Positions 1 through 11,312 of a stretch of DNA of 64,000 nucleotides are shown piece by piece. The position numbers were made by a program, and so were the translations under genes. The stretch lies in contig CM051455.1 in the NCBI GenBank assembly GCA_028274465.1, positions 109,986,261 through 110,050,260 of the forward strand, written 5' to 3'. Source of the stretch: Plantago ovata. Lineage: Eukaryota; Streptophyta; Magnoliopsida; Lamiales; Plantaginaceae. Each line of letters opens with the position of its first letter. The first letter of the stretch is position 1. The notes below the pieces were generated by a model. It did no database searches. It had not been told where the DNA came from and saw only the letters and a program-made list of their open reading frames with translations.

Positions 1-154
1 AATACATTTTTCACCTAAAACCTGAAAAATGCAAAGAAAAGGGAAACGTGACACTATTCTAATAAACTGCACTATAATATAGCTAAATTAACATATAGGA
101 TAGCTAAATAGGTGAAAAAAGACTCGAATGAAGGTGTAAAATATACGTTCATCA
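1..154 (-). repeat. 3' LTR of copy A (partial)
   Basis: This matches 4402-4550 almost base for base and ends in ...TTCATCA at the same point. On the minus strand it is the first 154 bp of the 3' LTR. The rest lies to the left of the window. Confidence 0.9.
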
Positions 155-171
155 AACTCCCCAAACCGAAC
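155..171 (-). other. Polypurine tract of copy A
   Basis: On the minus strand this reads GTTCGGTTTGGGGAGTT directly before the LTR start TGATGAAC. This is the expected place for plus-strand priming. The same tract borders the LTRs of the related copies at 8794 and 19426, which supports the element's orientation. Confidence 0.8.
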
Positions 172-1665
172 CTTTGCTTGTCCTCAAGCAACTAAGCTAG
201 ACTCTAATGCCAAAAACCAATGCAACACACAAAATGGAGTCTCATGCCAAATGAAATGAACTAATATATTGAATCTATCAAAAACATATGAACAAAAACC
301 ATACAAATCATAACATGGATATTGGTTGAAGAATGCCTCGATTGACTCATACACATTCACATATGCACTATGTTAAACAAGATAGTCTCTCGTAACATTC
401 TCTACCTGGACCTAGTCAGTGACGACGTAATGAAACATGTTAAAATACGAATGGTTGTCCCGTGCCTATGAAACTGAGGACTTACTACTGTTCACCAAGT
501 TAAGACTTTTCCTCAAAGAGGTCGAATCAATACTGGCTCTCATCAAACGAAGGAGGGTTCCCTAAAAGTTCACACTCCCCTATTCTACCCATCTTTCAAG
601 CAAAGTAATAAAATAATTCCCACTTCCTGAATGGCAGGACGAGGATGGTCTAGAACAGTTGACACTCCAACAATCAAAAGACAAAAAATTACAACTCGAT
701 TACGAACATTACAAGAACTGAAAAACGAGACAAACACTTTGCTAAACTGCTTTTTGGCTTTCTTGGACCCTTTTTTGCTTTTTTGGGGTCTCTCTTTTTT
801 TCTCTTTTTTTCTTTTCCAGATCTTCTTTTTCCTGGAATTTTTTCTCTTTTTTTTCGATTTTTTTCTTTCTTTTTTTATAGCCGGCAGTAGCACAATGAA
901 AAAGAAATTACAATGACTCACAAACGACCTCCCCAAACCTATTCGAAATAATTGGTTGAAGCACAACTTTACGAAAAAGGAAAACAAACTCACAACACTC
1001 AAAAATCGAAAAACAAGTCTAATGAAAGCGTAACCCCCTCCCCAAACCTATTCGAAATAATAGGTTGCAAACAAAGGATCACAAAATCTCACACTACCTC
1101 CTTCCTAGGCATTTAGCAATCTCAAAGCAAGGTGAAGACTTGTTGCCTCTTAGGTACATAATTACACGGGAAAACAACCACAAGACTCTAACATGCATCA
1201 TCCTATTATAAAGGCCTTCGTGAACCGCAGTAGAGAAAACACCACTAAGTGATGTCGAGACTACCAAGCTTAACTAAGTGCATATATAAATGTGACACGC
1301 CAAGCGAGAAAAACCTCAAACACATTCATAGAGATGAAATTCATGGTTAAGGGTCATAACTAGTTAATCTACCCAATAAAAAAGTTCAAAAAAATTGGCA
1401 ATAAAATCCACACAAAAACATGCAAAACTATATTAGGATAAATGTAGTGTATGCAACTAAATACTAAGAAAGCGGTAAACGTGCAAATGCAAACAAAATA
1501 TAAGATACCATACTCAACATGCAAAAGCGAAACAATACTAACATCATGGTTCACATCCCATTCCCCCCTCATGAAACTCAAGCTAGTCCCTAGCAATAAG
1601 AGGATGAGGAAATAAAAAGTGATACTAGATGTTACCGAATGGTTTGGCCTCGGTCCGCTGAGTAT
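172..1665 (-). other. Non-coding 3' spacer of copy A
   Basis: About 1.5 kb lies between gag and the 3' LTR with no convincing gene. It holds a long pyrimidine-rich stretch (about 760-885 on the plus strand). Sections are shared with the B copy (8794-9498) and the fragment at 19426-19900. The conserved text and lack of a reading frame fit a structural or packaging spacer, but no function can be read from it. Confidence 0.6.
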
Positions 1666-3015
1666 TCAAGAATGGACTTCTGATTCAAGAGTACCTCCCC
1701 ACGGTGGCCGCCATTCTCTTGGTCCGATGTAGCAAAGAGACCTAGGAAGCTTCAAAGATCTCACCATTGTGAATGGACTGGTTTGCTTTGCAGGCATATC
1801 CAATAAAGACTTCATCAATAGGAGGACATTCACTTTGACTTCATCGAGGTGCTTGTTTAGTGGTAACTCCTGTGTATCTTGCTTGTCAAGCTTTCCACCT
1901 CGGAGTAGTAGATTCACCTCTTTGTACTCAAGAACCTCAATAGTAACGGCAAGAAGTGGCTTTGGATTGATACGAATGTCTGCGAGTAAAGAAACAGGGA
2001 GCTGGGGTCGTCCAGCTCCCCAGAACCGCCCCCCCAGCTCACTGGTCATGGGAGGCAGTTCGCCCCCCGTCCTGGGCGAACCGCCCCCCACCTCCAGGGG
2101 GGCGTCGCCTTCCAATCTTTCCTCCTCTTCAAGTTTTCGAACCTCTTCTACTTCCGCACAATTTAACAAGCTGAATTTTTCCGTAAGATGCTCAGTTACT
2201 TCAACTTCTTCAACAACTTTTGCTATACGAAGGTTATCTTCAACTTGCTCGGCATGTGCAATTTCATCTTCCTCTCTGATATCTTCGACTTCAAAATACT
2301 CCTCGGATGAGCTTCCTGCTTCACCTCGATCTAGTTCCTTTCCGGTGATGTGAATCGGTATGACCTCATCAGATTGTGCTGAACCTCTGGCGTACTTACG
2401 GAAGAGTTCTTGTTCCTCGTCGACCGTACATTCTCCCAGACCGCCGCTCAACCTATCCACTCTAAGTCGTTCCTCAAGTCCACCAACGAAGCACCAAATC
2501 AACTCCCCATCTCCGAAACGGTGATGGGGACACTCACGTTTATACATCTCAAAACGTTCGTAAGCGTCAAAAAACTGCTCATACTCTCCTTGCTCGAAAT
2601 ATTTGATCCTATCACGTAAGGCAATGGTCTCATGATAAGGCATGAACCGCGCCAAGAACTCCTCTACTACTTGGCCCCAAGTTTTCAGCGATCCTGGTTC
2701 TAACCTTGCAATCCAACGCTTCGGCTCATACCCAAGGGCAAAAGAAAATAATTTCCTGCACAATTGGTCCTTAGTAAACCCTTCTGCTGGAATTATTTCT
2801 ATTTCCACCTCATAGGATCGAATGAAACTCCATGGGTCCATCCCTACTCCATCTTCGTACCTTGGTAAGTACCTGACCATGGACTCCGTCACCTCATACC
2901 TCCTTAACTCATCTTCCAGGTATACGGATGATCCTCTCCTCACCTGCGAGAATTGGGGTGTCATGCGAGCTCGCATGGACATCATACCTGTATTTCTGTA
3001 GTAAGAGTAACTCAA
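1666..3015 (-). CDS. gag: Gag protein of the Athila-like element
   Basis: An open frame of 449 codons encodes a retrotransposon Gag, the structural protein of the cytoplasmic particle. Residues about 60-190 carry the retrotransposon-gag signature: a DPWSF segment, then LFSFALG, a W near SLKTWGQVVEEFLARF, and YERFEMYKRECPHH. This run is very similar in layout to Athila Gag. The second half is acidic and low in complexity (EEE runs, then proline- and glycine-rich). I see no zinc knuckle, which is common in Athila-type Gag. It starts about 240 bp inside the primer-binding site. The frame appears open throughout. No pol follows, so the element would need enzymes from a relative. A GC-rich motif shared with the LTR sits inside the coding region near 2055-2088. 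Confidence 0.75.
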   Translation of the reverse strand: MSYSYYRNTGMMSMRARMTPQFSQVRRGSSVYLEDELRRYEVTESMVRYLPRYEDGVGMDPWSFIRSYEVEIEIIPAEGFTKDQLCRKLFSFALGYEPKRWIARLEPGSLKTWGQVVEEFLARFMPYHETIALRDRIKYFEQGEYEQFFDAYERFEMYKRECPHHRFGDGELIWCFVGGLEERLRVDRLSGGLGECTVDEEQELFRKYARGSAQSDEVIPIHITGKELDRGEAGSSSEEYFEVEDIREEDEIAHAEQVEDNLRIAKVVEEVEVTEHLTEKFSLLNCAEVEEVRKLEEEERLEGDAPLEVGGGSPRTGGELPPMTSELGGRFWGAGRPQLPVSLLADIRINPKPLLAVTIEVLEYKEVNLLLRGGKLDKQDTQELPLNKHLDEVKVNVLLLMKSLLDMPAKQTSPFTMVRSLKLPRSLCYIGPREWRPPWGGTLESEVHS

Positions 3016-3238
3016 AACTAAAAATTAGTTCTATTAGCGTAATCAAACACAATATAACCAAAAATTTCGAGAGCACAAACACGCAAGGTAACAAGGATCA
3101 GATTAGATGAATTTACTGAAGAAGATAGGAGGAAAGAAATAGGGTAAGAAAGTGAAATTTCTGAGAGACAATCCAAGAGCTTATTCTAGGAATTGGATGC
3201 TGAAAATATAAAAGCTAATCTGAAAAAAGGAGTATAGC

Positions 3239-3255
3239 CCCCGGCAGCGCCGCCA
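3239..3255 (-). other. Primer-binding site of copy A
   Basis: On the minus strand TGGCGGCGCTGCCGGGG starts three bases inside the LTR end. It resembles the tRNA-Asp type site (TGGCGCCGTTGCCGGGG) known from Athila elements, with a few differences. It fixes 3259-4550 as the 5' LTR. Confidence 0.7.
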
Positions 3256-3991
3256 ATTTGATGAACTGGAATTTGTCAGATCCAATTATTCAAATAAATT
3301 TGTTTTTAGCCAAAGTCAATTCACAACTACAGCGAAAACCGTAGTGTAGCAGTAAAATAACCTCGAGTGTCGATCTCTAAGGACTATAACTAGCTTTATC
3401 TAATTTAACTTAAACTATAAAATCAACAGACGACTTAGCACAGATTTTCTTACCAATGATAATGGAGGTTAATGATAGTATGATCATTCAAAGCATAGCA
3501 GGTTAATAATCATGCATGAAGTACCCGATCATTTTGCATAGAAATCTAAGATCATGAATTGTCCAATGTGTTCCGTTCAATTCAACACTACGAAGATAGA
3601 GGGCTTAGATAGATCAAAGAAATAAAGCAATAACTCAAAGTCTGATTCGCATTACCGCCATCATGCATAATTAAGAACCCTCGCTAAGAAATCACATACT
3701 ATCACCAACGATAGATTTAGCTACTCATAGATGTCATGAAATCAACAGAAATCAAAGCAAGATTGAATGAAAACATGTTGAAAGATATAAACATAAATAG
3801 AAAAATCATGAGATACAATGTTACCGTCGAAGGTTGTCAATCTCCGAAGATTCGCGAACTCACAAGCTCCAAATTGATAAGAAAAATAGTCTTCTATGTT
3901 AAGAATTCCCAGAACAGGCTCTGGAGAATTCCTATCTAAAACTAATGAGAAAGGTATGAAAAAAGGTCTGAGAAAGTATGCAATAATCACC

Positions 3992-4004
3992 CCTTTATAT
4001 AGCC
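3992..4004 (-). promoter_or_regulatory. TATA box of the copy A LTR
   Basis: The minus strand reads GGCTATATAAAGG, a strong plant TATA box. It lies about 550 bp into the LTR and would start the element's transcript near 3960, upstream of gag. Confidence 0.6.
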
Positions 4005-4151
4005 TTCAATTTGCAGCTAAACCTAAAGGAATTCGAATAGGAATTGAATTCAAATAGGAATTGATTTCCTAATGGAGACAATTACCTTTTCCTGATTGCA
4101 TTCGGAAACAGTTGTTGAGAGAGAAACTATATATAGGAGTTCGGACGACGT

Positions 4152-4205
4152 GGGGCGAACCGCCCCAGACGTCGGGCGAACCGCCTGGCGTGGGGCGAAC
4201 CGCCC
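4152..4205. repeat. Three GC-rich GGGCGAACCGCC motifs in U3
   Basis: GGGCGAACCGCC occurs three times at about 20-bp spacing in otherwise AT-rich DNA, roughly 150-200 bp upstream of the TATA box. Copy B carries the same cluster with GGGCGATTCGCC variants at 8385-8439. The motif has inverted arms (GGCG/CGCC), so it could be a protein-binding site or a small hairpin. Confidence 0.65.
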
Positions 4206-4550
4206 GGGAGCTCCAGTGGCGGTGGACGCATTTTTGGTCTTCTTTTCCTTTTCGGACTCGGATTTTGCTTTCTAGTGACTTTTAAGCCTTGAAACTCGAC
4301 CCCTAGACCTCAAATCTCGTCCAGAACCTTCTAGATACACCACGGATGACCACGAAATACCGAATCTTCGTTCTCTTCAACATAATTGCCCCTAAAAACA
4401 CGTTTTTCACCTAAAACCTGAAAAATGCAAAGAAAAGGGAAACGTGACACTATTCTAATAAAATGCACTATAATATAGTTAAATTAACATAGAGGATAGC
4501 TAAATAGGTGAAAAAAGACTCGAATGAAGGTGTAAAATACACGTTCATCA

Positions 4551-6697
4551 GTTCACTATCATCGAAAGAAATCATGTTGGTTCCTTTCGGGGCAACTTGT
4601 CCATACTTGAGGTCTCTCGCAGTGAGGTCACTGGCGGTTCTTTCTCTTGCTTTGCGACTATCTCCTCCCGCTGGTCCCCCGGCGATAGTAAGAATTCTCC
4701 CATGGATAGGCCTATTCTCAAAGTTTGCTTCTCTTACAAAATGCCGATGTCGCTCGCCCTCCGGAGGAGGAGGTGGCGGAGGTGGCAAAGATGAAGGCTC
4801 CCTTCGTGGTTCGGGGGCGATGTGATGAATGGATTGGTGAACTGGTTCCTCCCGACGGACGTAATTGACCATTTGCCCTCGGTGTACTAACTTCTCAATT
4901 TCAGTCTTGAGGTTAATGCATTCATCGGTGGTATGCCCTTTGCCTTTGTGGAAGTAGCAAAACTTGTCCGAATTTCTATGCTTACGGGACTCCGGCATAG
5001 GCTCGGGCCAATCAACATCCATGTTCCTTGTTATAATAGTGCTCAAGATTTCAGATCTTGGCCTATTAAGCTCAGTGTACTTCTCGTACCTCCTCGGGGG
5101 AGATCTTCTTGGAGGAGTTCTCTTGTCCCTGAAGTCGTTTCTATGGTGTTGCTCCTTTTGAATGGTGTTTCTGTCATTTCTTTGGTCTTGCTTTCTTTGT
5201 TTCGGGGGATTATTCTGAACTTGCTGTTCCTTTTCCTTCGGAGCGGTCAGAGGGACAGTTCTCACCGGGATGGTTCTACGGAACTCCGCCGCTAAAAAGT
5301 TCTCGCATACTTGCTCTAGGTCTTTCTCAGTTTCCACATGGGACCTTCCGAGTTCGTCCCGAAGCTAAGTCCTCCGACGGCCTTTGAACGATTTCGGCTA
5401 AGTACTTGACTCCCCTTTTCTTCCGAATCACTTTCTCAAATCTTTTTATGAATTGAGATGTGAGTTGTTTGTAGGATGTGATGGATCCGTTGTCTAAGTT
5501 AGACCACCAAACCATTGCCACTCCGCAAAACTTTCGAGGGAAAGATCAATGCCTTGGTGTTGGGATCATGCCCATGGGCTTCCATTTTGGTGTCAAACCT
5601 TACAAGATGGTTCTTCGGACAACTAGTACCATAATAATTTTTCAGAGTTGGGAATCCTCTATCGGTCTTCACCACATGGGTTCTTATGGCGTCACATAGT
5701 GCGCTTGGCTCCATATCTTTTTCTTGCTCTTGGACGCTTGTTTTCAATGCATCTATTTGCGCTTCAATGACTTTCCTTTGGGCTTTCAGCTCTTCAAGGT
5801 TTAGCCTTCTCCCGTTCATGGGGTCGAAGCCTAACATTGGAGTGACTTGTGCCACTGTCCTCGCACCATTATTTTCTGCCATTGCTTCCGGACGGTTATG
5901 AGGAGTGGTCTGATTTGGAAGAGTTGGCGGATTGATGACTTGTAATTGGAGTTGGTCCGGGGGAACTTGAAGATGGTCCGGGGGATGCGGGTTATTGGGT
6001 CCTTGCGAGGCCCTTACCCTTCGGTTGATGATTTCTCTCAAGTCTCCCGGGGCTCCTTGGGGACCTAATCTTGATTGTTGGGGACCTAGCCTTGATTGTA
6101 CGTCTTGAGGTCCCAACCTTGCGTGAATCAGCCTAGGACTCGCTCGAGATTGAGCTTCATCTTGAGCGGGATGTGCTCTTGCTAGAATGGGTGCGGGTTC
6201 TTGCACTTGGGGCTGCCTTTCGGCCCTTATTTCCTCCTTTAATCTTGCTGCCTCATTTTCCCCTAGGCATCCTTGGATGGTCAGGAGGAACAATCCGTAT
6301 TGCGCCTCCGTGAAGCCAAAGTCCGCGGGACGGACTACTCGTCCGCTGGGAAGAGTAAAGTTCATTGCTGCTGGGTGGTCTTGCCTTGGGACCGGATGAG
6401 TTGTCTTGGGACCGGTTGAGCGGAATTCCTTAATGCGCCAAAACCGGATCCGAGAGGAATCCCTTGAGGCGCATTTTTGGCAACTCCTTTCTCGGGAGTA
6501 GTGACGCTCGCCGGTGCTCCGTCAAGCAATTCGTCGTACGAGTAATCATCAACATTATCATTTCTAACTTCCCTACCACCATTGCCTCGCCCCCTTCCTC
6601 TTCCTCTACCGCCCAACGGGGGACGGCCCCGTGGACGAGCAGGTGGGGGTCCAGCGACAACGGTCGCAAGGCGGGTACTTCTTCTGGGATTAACCAT
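4551..6697 (-). pseudogene. gag: Gag-protease region of the left Tat copy
   Basis: The region starts with a basic, arginine- and glycine-rich N-terminus (MVNPRRSTRLA...). Next comes the segment LPSGRVVRPADFG, a long glutamine- and proline-rich middle, the capsid-like part around 5.4-5.7 kb, and a zinc knuckle CYFHKGKGHTTDEC near 4.93 kb. The linker ISFDDSE sits at the border with copy A. Each block has a counterpart in the Tat element at 56.4-58.9 kb. The reading frame is broken in a few places, so this is a fossil. Confidence 0.75.
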
Positions 6698-6740
6698 CCT
6701 TCGGACCGCGCTAGTAGGGCGAGGGTAAACATTTGATCGT

Positions 6741-6758
6741 TTCCCACAGACGGCGCCA
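6741..6758 (-). other. Primer-binding site of the left Tat copy
   Basis: On the minus strand TGGCGCCGTCTGTGGGAA lies two bases from the LTR end. The identical site occurs in the young Tat copy (58947-58964). This sequence is common in plant Tat-lineage elements. Confidence 0.75.
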
Positions 6759-6760
6759 AA

Positions 6761-7550
6761 TGTTGATAGGTAATTAGTGCTTTCCTCTGGAGGGTGGTCG
6801 TACTTTCCTCTAGAGCGTCGTAGGGCGAAGGTTCTAGAACGTCCTTCGCACTTCATGTGCCTTCCGTACTGTACCTAGGACCTGAGGTATAACTTAGCAA
6901 GAGGGGGGGTTAGTGCCACAAGCCCGGCTTGTCTAAGATCAAGCCGGAGGGACGACTTTATGTGTAGGGAGTTGGTAGGCTTCCCTAGTAAATGTAGAGT
7001 GAGAAAGTAGTGTGATGATTGAATTATTGATTGATTACCTTGATTGCAGTGAGCCCATATTATTACTCGCAATAGAATATTGCTTGAGTACTTAGGATCG
7101 TGACAAGTGTCCGGCCATGATTGAGTCTTCTATGGGCTTAGGCCCATTTGGAATGACCCATGGGCTTTGGCCCAGATCTTCCACTAGGGCTGGCAGGGGT
7201 AAAATGGTCATTCTTGGTACCAAAGTGCTCCTAGGGCGGGTGTCGCCCTAGTACCGTCCGAGGACGGGGTAGTAGGGCGACTGCCGAGCTTCTAAGGTCC
7301 GAGGACCACCTTAATTCTTCCTTGACGTAAGGAGTTATGTCCGGCCACCTGTGGTAGTAGGGCGGAAGGACACTCGTCCGACTACCTGTGCTAGTAGGGC
7401 AGAAGGGAACCAATCTTGTTCCTCTCGACGTGCTAGTAGGGCGAGGCTACGTAGCCGGAGGTCGTGGTGTAGCCCGAGAAGCTCTTTGTTGGGCTTACCT
7501 TTCTCCTAGCTGGTGGCTACTAGGACTTTGTCCGGCTAGTAGGGCGTCAC
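6761..7550 (-). repeat. 5' LTR of the left Tat copy (incomplete)
   Basis: Starts TGTTGATAGG next to the primer-binding site and shares blocks with the 58968-59718 LTR, including a cluster of GGCCCA/TGGGC motifs (7131-7174). It ends where copy B begins, so its outer end is not seen here. The phrase CTAGTAGGGC recurs several times between 7250 and 7545 and gives the LTR short degenerate internal repeats. Confidence 0.7.
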
Positions 7551-8793
7551 TGATGTAACCAAGTTCGTCAGACTCAATTAATCAAATAAATTTGTTATTT
7601 AGACAAAGGTAATTCACAACTACAACGAAAACCGTAGTGTAGCAGTAGAATGACCTCGAGTGTCGTTCTCTAAGGACTATAACTAGCTTTATCAAATCTA
7701 ATTTGGAATATAAAAACAGCAGACGGTACGTATAGCAAGGGTTTTTCTAACAAATAATGGAGATTGGTGATAGTATGGTCCTTCAAAGCATAACGGGTTA
7801 ATAATCATGCGTAAATTCCTCGGTCTTGCATGGAGATCTTTGATCAATAAATTGTCCTGTTGTAATTATCACACACTACGAAGATATAGATTCTGATAAG
7901 TCAAACATTATTGTCCAATTGTGTTCCGTAATTATTCAACACTACGAAGATATAGATATGCATAGGTCGACTAGGGTCCAGTTGTGTGCAATAATTAATC
8001 AACATACGAAGATATAGATTCCGCTCGATCAAAGAAATAAAGCAATAACACGGAGTATAATGCGCGATATAGCCATTAGCATAATTATCAACCCTTCGCT
8101 AAGAATTCACATACTATCACCAACGATAAGTTTAGCTACTCATAGTTGTCATGCAATCAACAGAAATCATAGAAGAAAACATGTTGAAAGATATATAAAA
8201 ATATGTAGAATAAACTGTAAGATACAATGTTACCGAAGGTTGTCAGTCTCTGAAGAATCGCGATCTTACAAGCTCCAAACTGCTATGAAAAAGTGTCTCC
8301 TAAGCTACGAACCCCCAGAACAGGCTCTGGGAAGTTCCTACCTGAAACTACTGAGCAACTATATATAGGCCTCGAATTTGTGTGGGGCGAAGGCCCCACA
8401 CACCGGGCGATTCGCCTGGTGTGGGGCGATTCGCCCGGGAGTAAAATTCCGGAATTTCCACATTTTCGACGCGTTTTTTGATTTCTTCCCCTTTTCGGAC
8501 TCGGTTTCTGACTTCTAGTGGCCTTCTAATCTCCAGATTCGACCCCTAGACTCCAAATCCTATCCGGAAACCTTCAGATACTCCAAATAGGCTTCTGGAA
8601 CACCAATTCCTTGTCAACTTCAATATAATTGCCCTGAAATCCTTGTTTTTCAACAAAAACCTGTAAAATAAAAACTAAAGGGAAACGTGACACTATTCTA
8701 ATAAAATGCACTAAAATATAACTAAATTATCATATAGGATAGCTAAAATAGGTGAAAAAGACTCGAATTAAAGTGTAAAATACACATTCATCA
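7551..8793 (-). repeat. 3' LTR of copy B
   Basis: A 1243-bp LTR (TGATG...CATCA), alignable with 3259-4550 through most of its length. It holds short direct repeats near 7850-8030 (blocks with CACTACGAAGATATAG) that are more numerous than in copy A. The GC motif cluster is at 8385-8439. Confidence 0.8.
8359..8369 (-). promoter_or_regulatory. TATA box of the copy B LTR
   Basis: The minus strand reads CCTATATATAG just downstream of the GC motif cluster, in about the same relation as in copy A. Confidence 0.5.
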
Positions 8794-9493
8794 AACTCCC
8801 CAAACCGAACCTTTGCTTGTCCTCAAGCAACTAAGCTAGACTCTAATGCAAAAAACAATGCAAGATACAAAATGGAGTCTCATGCCAAATAAAATGAACT
8901 AATCTACTGAATTTATCAAAAAACATATGCACATGAACCATATAAATCAAAGCATGAATATAGGTTGAAGAATACCTCGATTGACCCATGCACATCCACA
9001 TAAGCACTTATGTCAAGACAAGATAGTCTCTCGTAACATTCTCTACCTGGACCTAGTCAGTGACGACGTAATGAAGCATGCTAAGATACGAATGGTTGTC
9101 CCGTGCCTATGAAACTGAGGACTTACTGCTGTTCACCAAGTTTAAGACTTTCCCTCAAAGAGGTCGAACCAGTACTGGCTCTCATCAAACGAAGGAGGGT
9201 TCCCTATAAAAGATAACACTCCCCTATTCTACCCATCTCTCAAGTAAAGTCTTAAGTTATTCACCACTTCCTGAATGGCAGGACGAGGGTGGTCTAGAAC
9301 AGATGACACTCAAAAACAAAAGACAAAAAATAGAAAATTACAACACAATTACGAACATTACAAGAATTGGAAAATGAGACACAACACTTTGTTGAACCGC
9401 TATTTGGCTTTCTTTTTGGACCCTTCTTTTCATTTTTTTTTCTCTTTCCAGTTTCTTTTGTTCTTCCTTTTTTTTCTTTTTTCCTGGAATTTT

Positions 9494-9498
<5 letters not shown>
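8794..9498 (-). other. Polypurine tract and 3' spacer of copy B
   Basis: Begins with the purine tract complement (AACTCCCCAAACCGAAC) and continues with the same spacer as copy A (for example GAATGGCAGGACGAGG near 9273 and 629). It ends in a CT-rich stretch that runs into the TA microsatellite. No gene is seen. Confidence 0.65.

Positions 9499-9546
<48 letters not shown>
9499..9546. repeat. (TA)n microsatellite
   Basis: About 24 uninterrupted TA units. It lies exactly where copy B stops, so it may have grown at an insertion or recombination junction. Confidence 0.95.
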
Positions 9547-9549
<3 letters not shown>

Positions 9550-11312
9550 AGCACATGTATGTAACATCTTTTGATATATACATCGGCTTTAGTATGCTCA
9601 GATCTGATTTTCAGATTTTGATCTTGAGCAGAATTTTATCAGACTTGTTTATTGGTGTGTTAATCCTTATCTGCCTATTTCATGAATTTGGTAAAGTGTT
9701 CTTGTTGAAGTATTCTTGTTAGAATCTTAAACATCAGAAACTTTGGGAGTTTGTAGGCTTGTTGGTCATCTTATCTAGAAGTTGCTTATGTGATGAAGGA
9801 GTATGTACAATTTGGTTTGATAATAGTTTGCTTGCTGGCTAGTTCTGTGTGGTCTCTTTCTATTCTCTTGTTATATTTTCGACGTTTGATTGTCTCTCGT
9901 CACTGTGAATTGCTTCTTAATAAATTAGGCTTGGATAATATCAGGTCTATAAAACCTTGTGTCTAAGATAGCTTACTGAAGTTCCAGTTCTGCTTATTTT
10001 CTGTGCGAGTATAATCTGCAAATACACTTCAGCAGTTGTTAGTTAATATTATCTGTTTGTGAACTGTTCTGCAACTATGATTTAGCAGCTAGTGATTATT
10101 AAGGTACACACTTATAAATTGTTTTCTGCCTTGTGCTTTTAAGATAGAACATTCTTCTCTTGAACACCTGTTATGGTAGAAAATTTAGAAATGTTTTGTT
10201 GTAAATACAAACCATATAATCAGGTGGTCAACTAATTGTATACCCAAAGATTGTTTACTGCCTTCTAATTATTAGGTAGAACAACTATTTAAACTTTCCA
10301 CATGCTATGAAATTTTCTGTTAAGTTTTCTTTCAAAAAACTCTTTCATATCATGTTCTGGAAATTCCAATTCTGGTAAACATGAAGTTATTTTATTGAGT
10401 CTATATTGCTCTGCTGCTATTTTGCTGCAATTATAAATTGCATTTTGCTGTCAAAAACAGCTCATAACTATATCATAGAGATTCTGTGTATGACTGAGTA
10501 ACTTGATATATTTTCTTGACATTTTATGAATTCTATATTGACAATCCTGTTTTAAAGAGTACATTAGCAACTTAATTTTCATGTTAGGAGACCATTTGGA
10601 CTGCTTGAATGTGTGCATTGAAGTTCAAAGAAGCTCCAGAAAGTAATTTTGTTGTTTGGTTTGAATAAATACTTTTATTTCTTACAAAGGCACACAAAAT
10701 GTTGTTTCTTGACAGCCTGTAGTAGATAATTTTCTGGTAGCAACTGGGGACTTTAAAAATTCCCATTTTTTCAGAAATGATGCTATACTGAAGTAGCTAC
10801 GCTAGGAATTTTAGTTTGCAAAATTCGGACATCGTTTGGATGTTCAAATTAATTTCCAAATAGTCAGCAGTCTAGCTGTCAGAAAACAGATTTCTGCAAA
10901 TCATTGTTACATGTGTATATGATGTCCTGGGTATTAAAAGTTAAGTTTGAAAGCTGAAAAGTTGTACTATCTTGCAAAACAAGGTTTGCATTAACCTTTG
11001 TGATAATTATATACGCTTATACATTGGCAATTATATTTCTATGAGTTCAACTATTATTATTATCATTTAGCAACTACATGCTCTTCTTCTTATTTTCTCC
11101 TTATTAGCAGTATTTAGAATTGGTAAATAAAGCTTATATCTTTATGAAATTATTGGTTGACGAGTGATTATGTGAGAACCGATTCTTTCCATCATCTAGA
11201 TATATTTTCTTGTTATCAACTAGACGTCTACTATCTTAAATTTTCTTACCAAGATACGCGAATAAGAAAACGAAGGTAGATTCTAACCGTGCATTGCTAC
11301 AGATAATAAGTT
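9547..11312 (+). other. AT-rich non-coding DNA before the Tekay gag
   Basis: About 1.8 kb with no reading frame of note and an intron- or leader-like T-rich composition. It could be the 5' leader of the chromovirus that follows. However, I find no match to that element's 3.25-kb LTR and no clear tRNA primer site, so the element's 5' end is missing or not recognisable here. Confidence 0.4.

Larger units (their letters stand above)
1..4550 (-). mobile_element. Athila-like, gag-only LTR retrotransposon (copy A)
   Basis: The order on the minus strand is 5' LTR (3259-4550), primer-binding site, one gag frame, a non-coding spacer, a purine tract and the start of the 3' LTR, which is cut by the window edge. 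The internal region is only about 3.1 kb and shows no protease, reverse transcriptase or integrase. That makes it a non-autonomous element of the kind called TR-GAG. The gag and the primer site both resemble Athila (Ty3/gypsy). It lies inside the gag-protease region of an older Tat element (4551-7550). The visible 154 bp of the 3' LTR differs from the 5' LTR at about 4% of sites, suggesting an age of one to two million years at usual plant rates. The element looks whole apart from the part outside the window. Confidence 0.8.
3259..4550 (-). repeat. 5' LTR of copy A
   Basis: A 1292-bp LTR with TG...CA ends (TGATGAAC...GTTCATCA). It borders the primer-binding site on the left and the interrupted Tat coding region on the right. 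It is the same family as the LTR at 7551-8793 and the LTR piece at 19157-19425. It contains a TATA box (about 3992-4004) and a cluster of GC-rich motifs upstream of it. Confidence 0.85.
4551..7550 (-). mobile_element. Degraded Tat-lineage Ty3/gypsy element (left Tat copy)
   Basis: Only the 5' part of this minus-strand element is visible: LTR (6761-7550), primer-binding site and gag-protease region. Copy A is inserted in the coding region at 4550/4551, and the rest of pol would lie left of the window. Copy B abuts its LTR at 7550/7551. Gag and LTR are clearly related to the complete Tat element at 46008-59718. It is broken, with several interruptions in the visible coding part, and is older than both A and B. 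Confidence 0.8.
7551..9498 (-). mobile_element. Partial gag-only LTR element (copy B)
   Basis: LTR plus 3' spacer of the same family as copy A. The LTR ends, purine tract and about 700 bp of spacer are all recognisable. The gag and the 5' half are missing: the element stops at the TA microsatellite at 9499. It is a broken copy. The LTR probably inserted into the left Tat LTR. Confidence 0.75.

Noticed and set aside
631-1002. Phenylalanine-rich and lysine-rich frames at the left of copy A
   Set aside because: They are readings of the CT-rich tract in a non-coding spacer, and the B copy does not keep them.
9547-11312. The AT-rich stretch as the 5' LTR of the Tekay element
   Set aside because: It lacks the 3' LTR's start, end and TATA region, and I see no primer-binding site after it.
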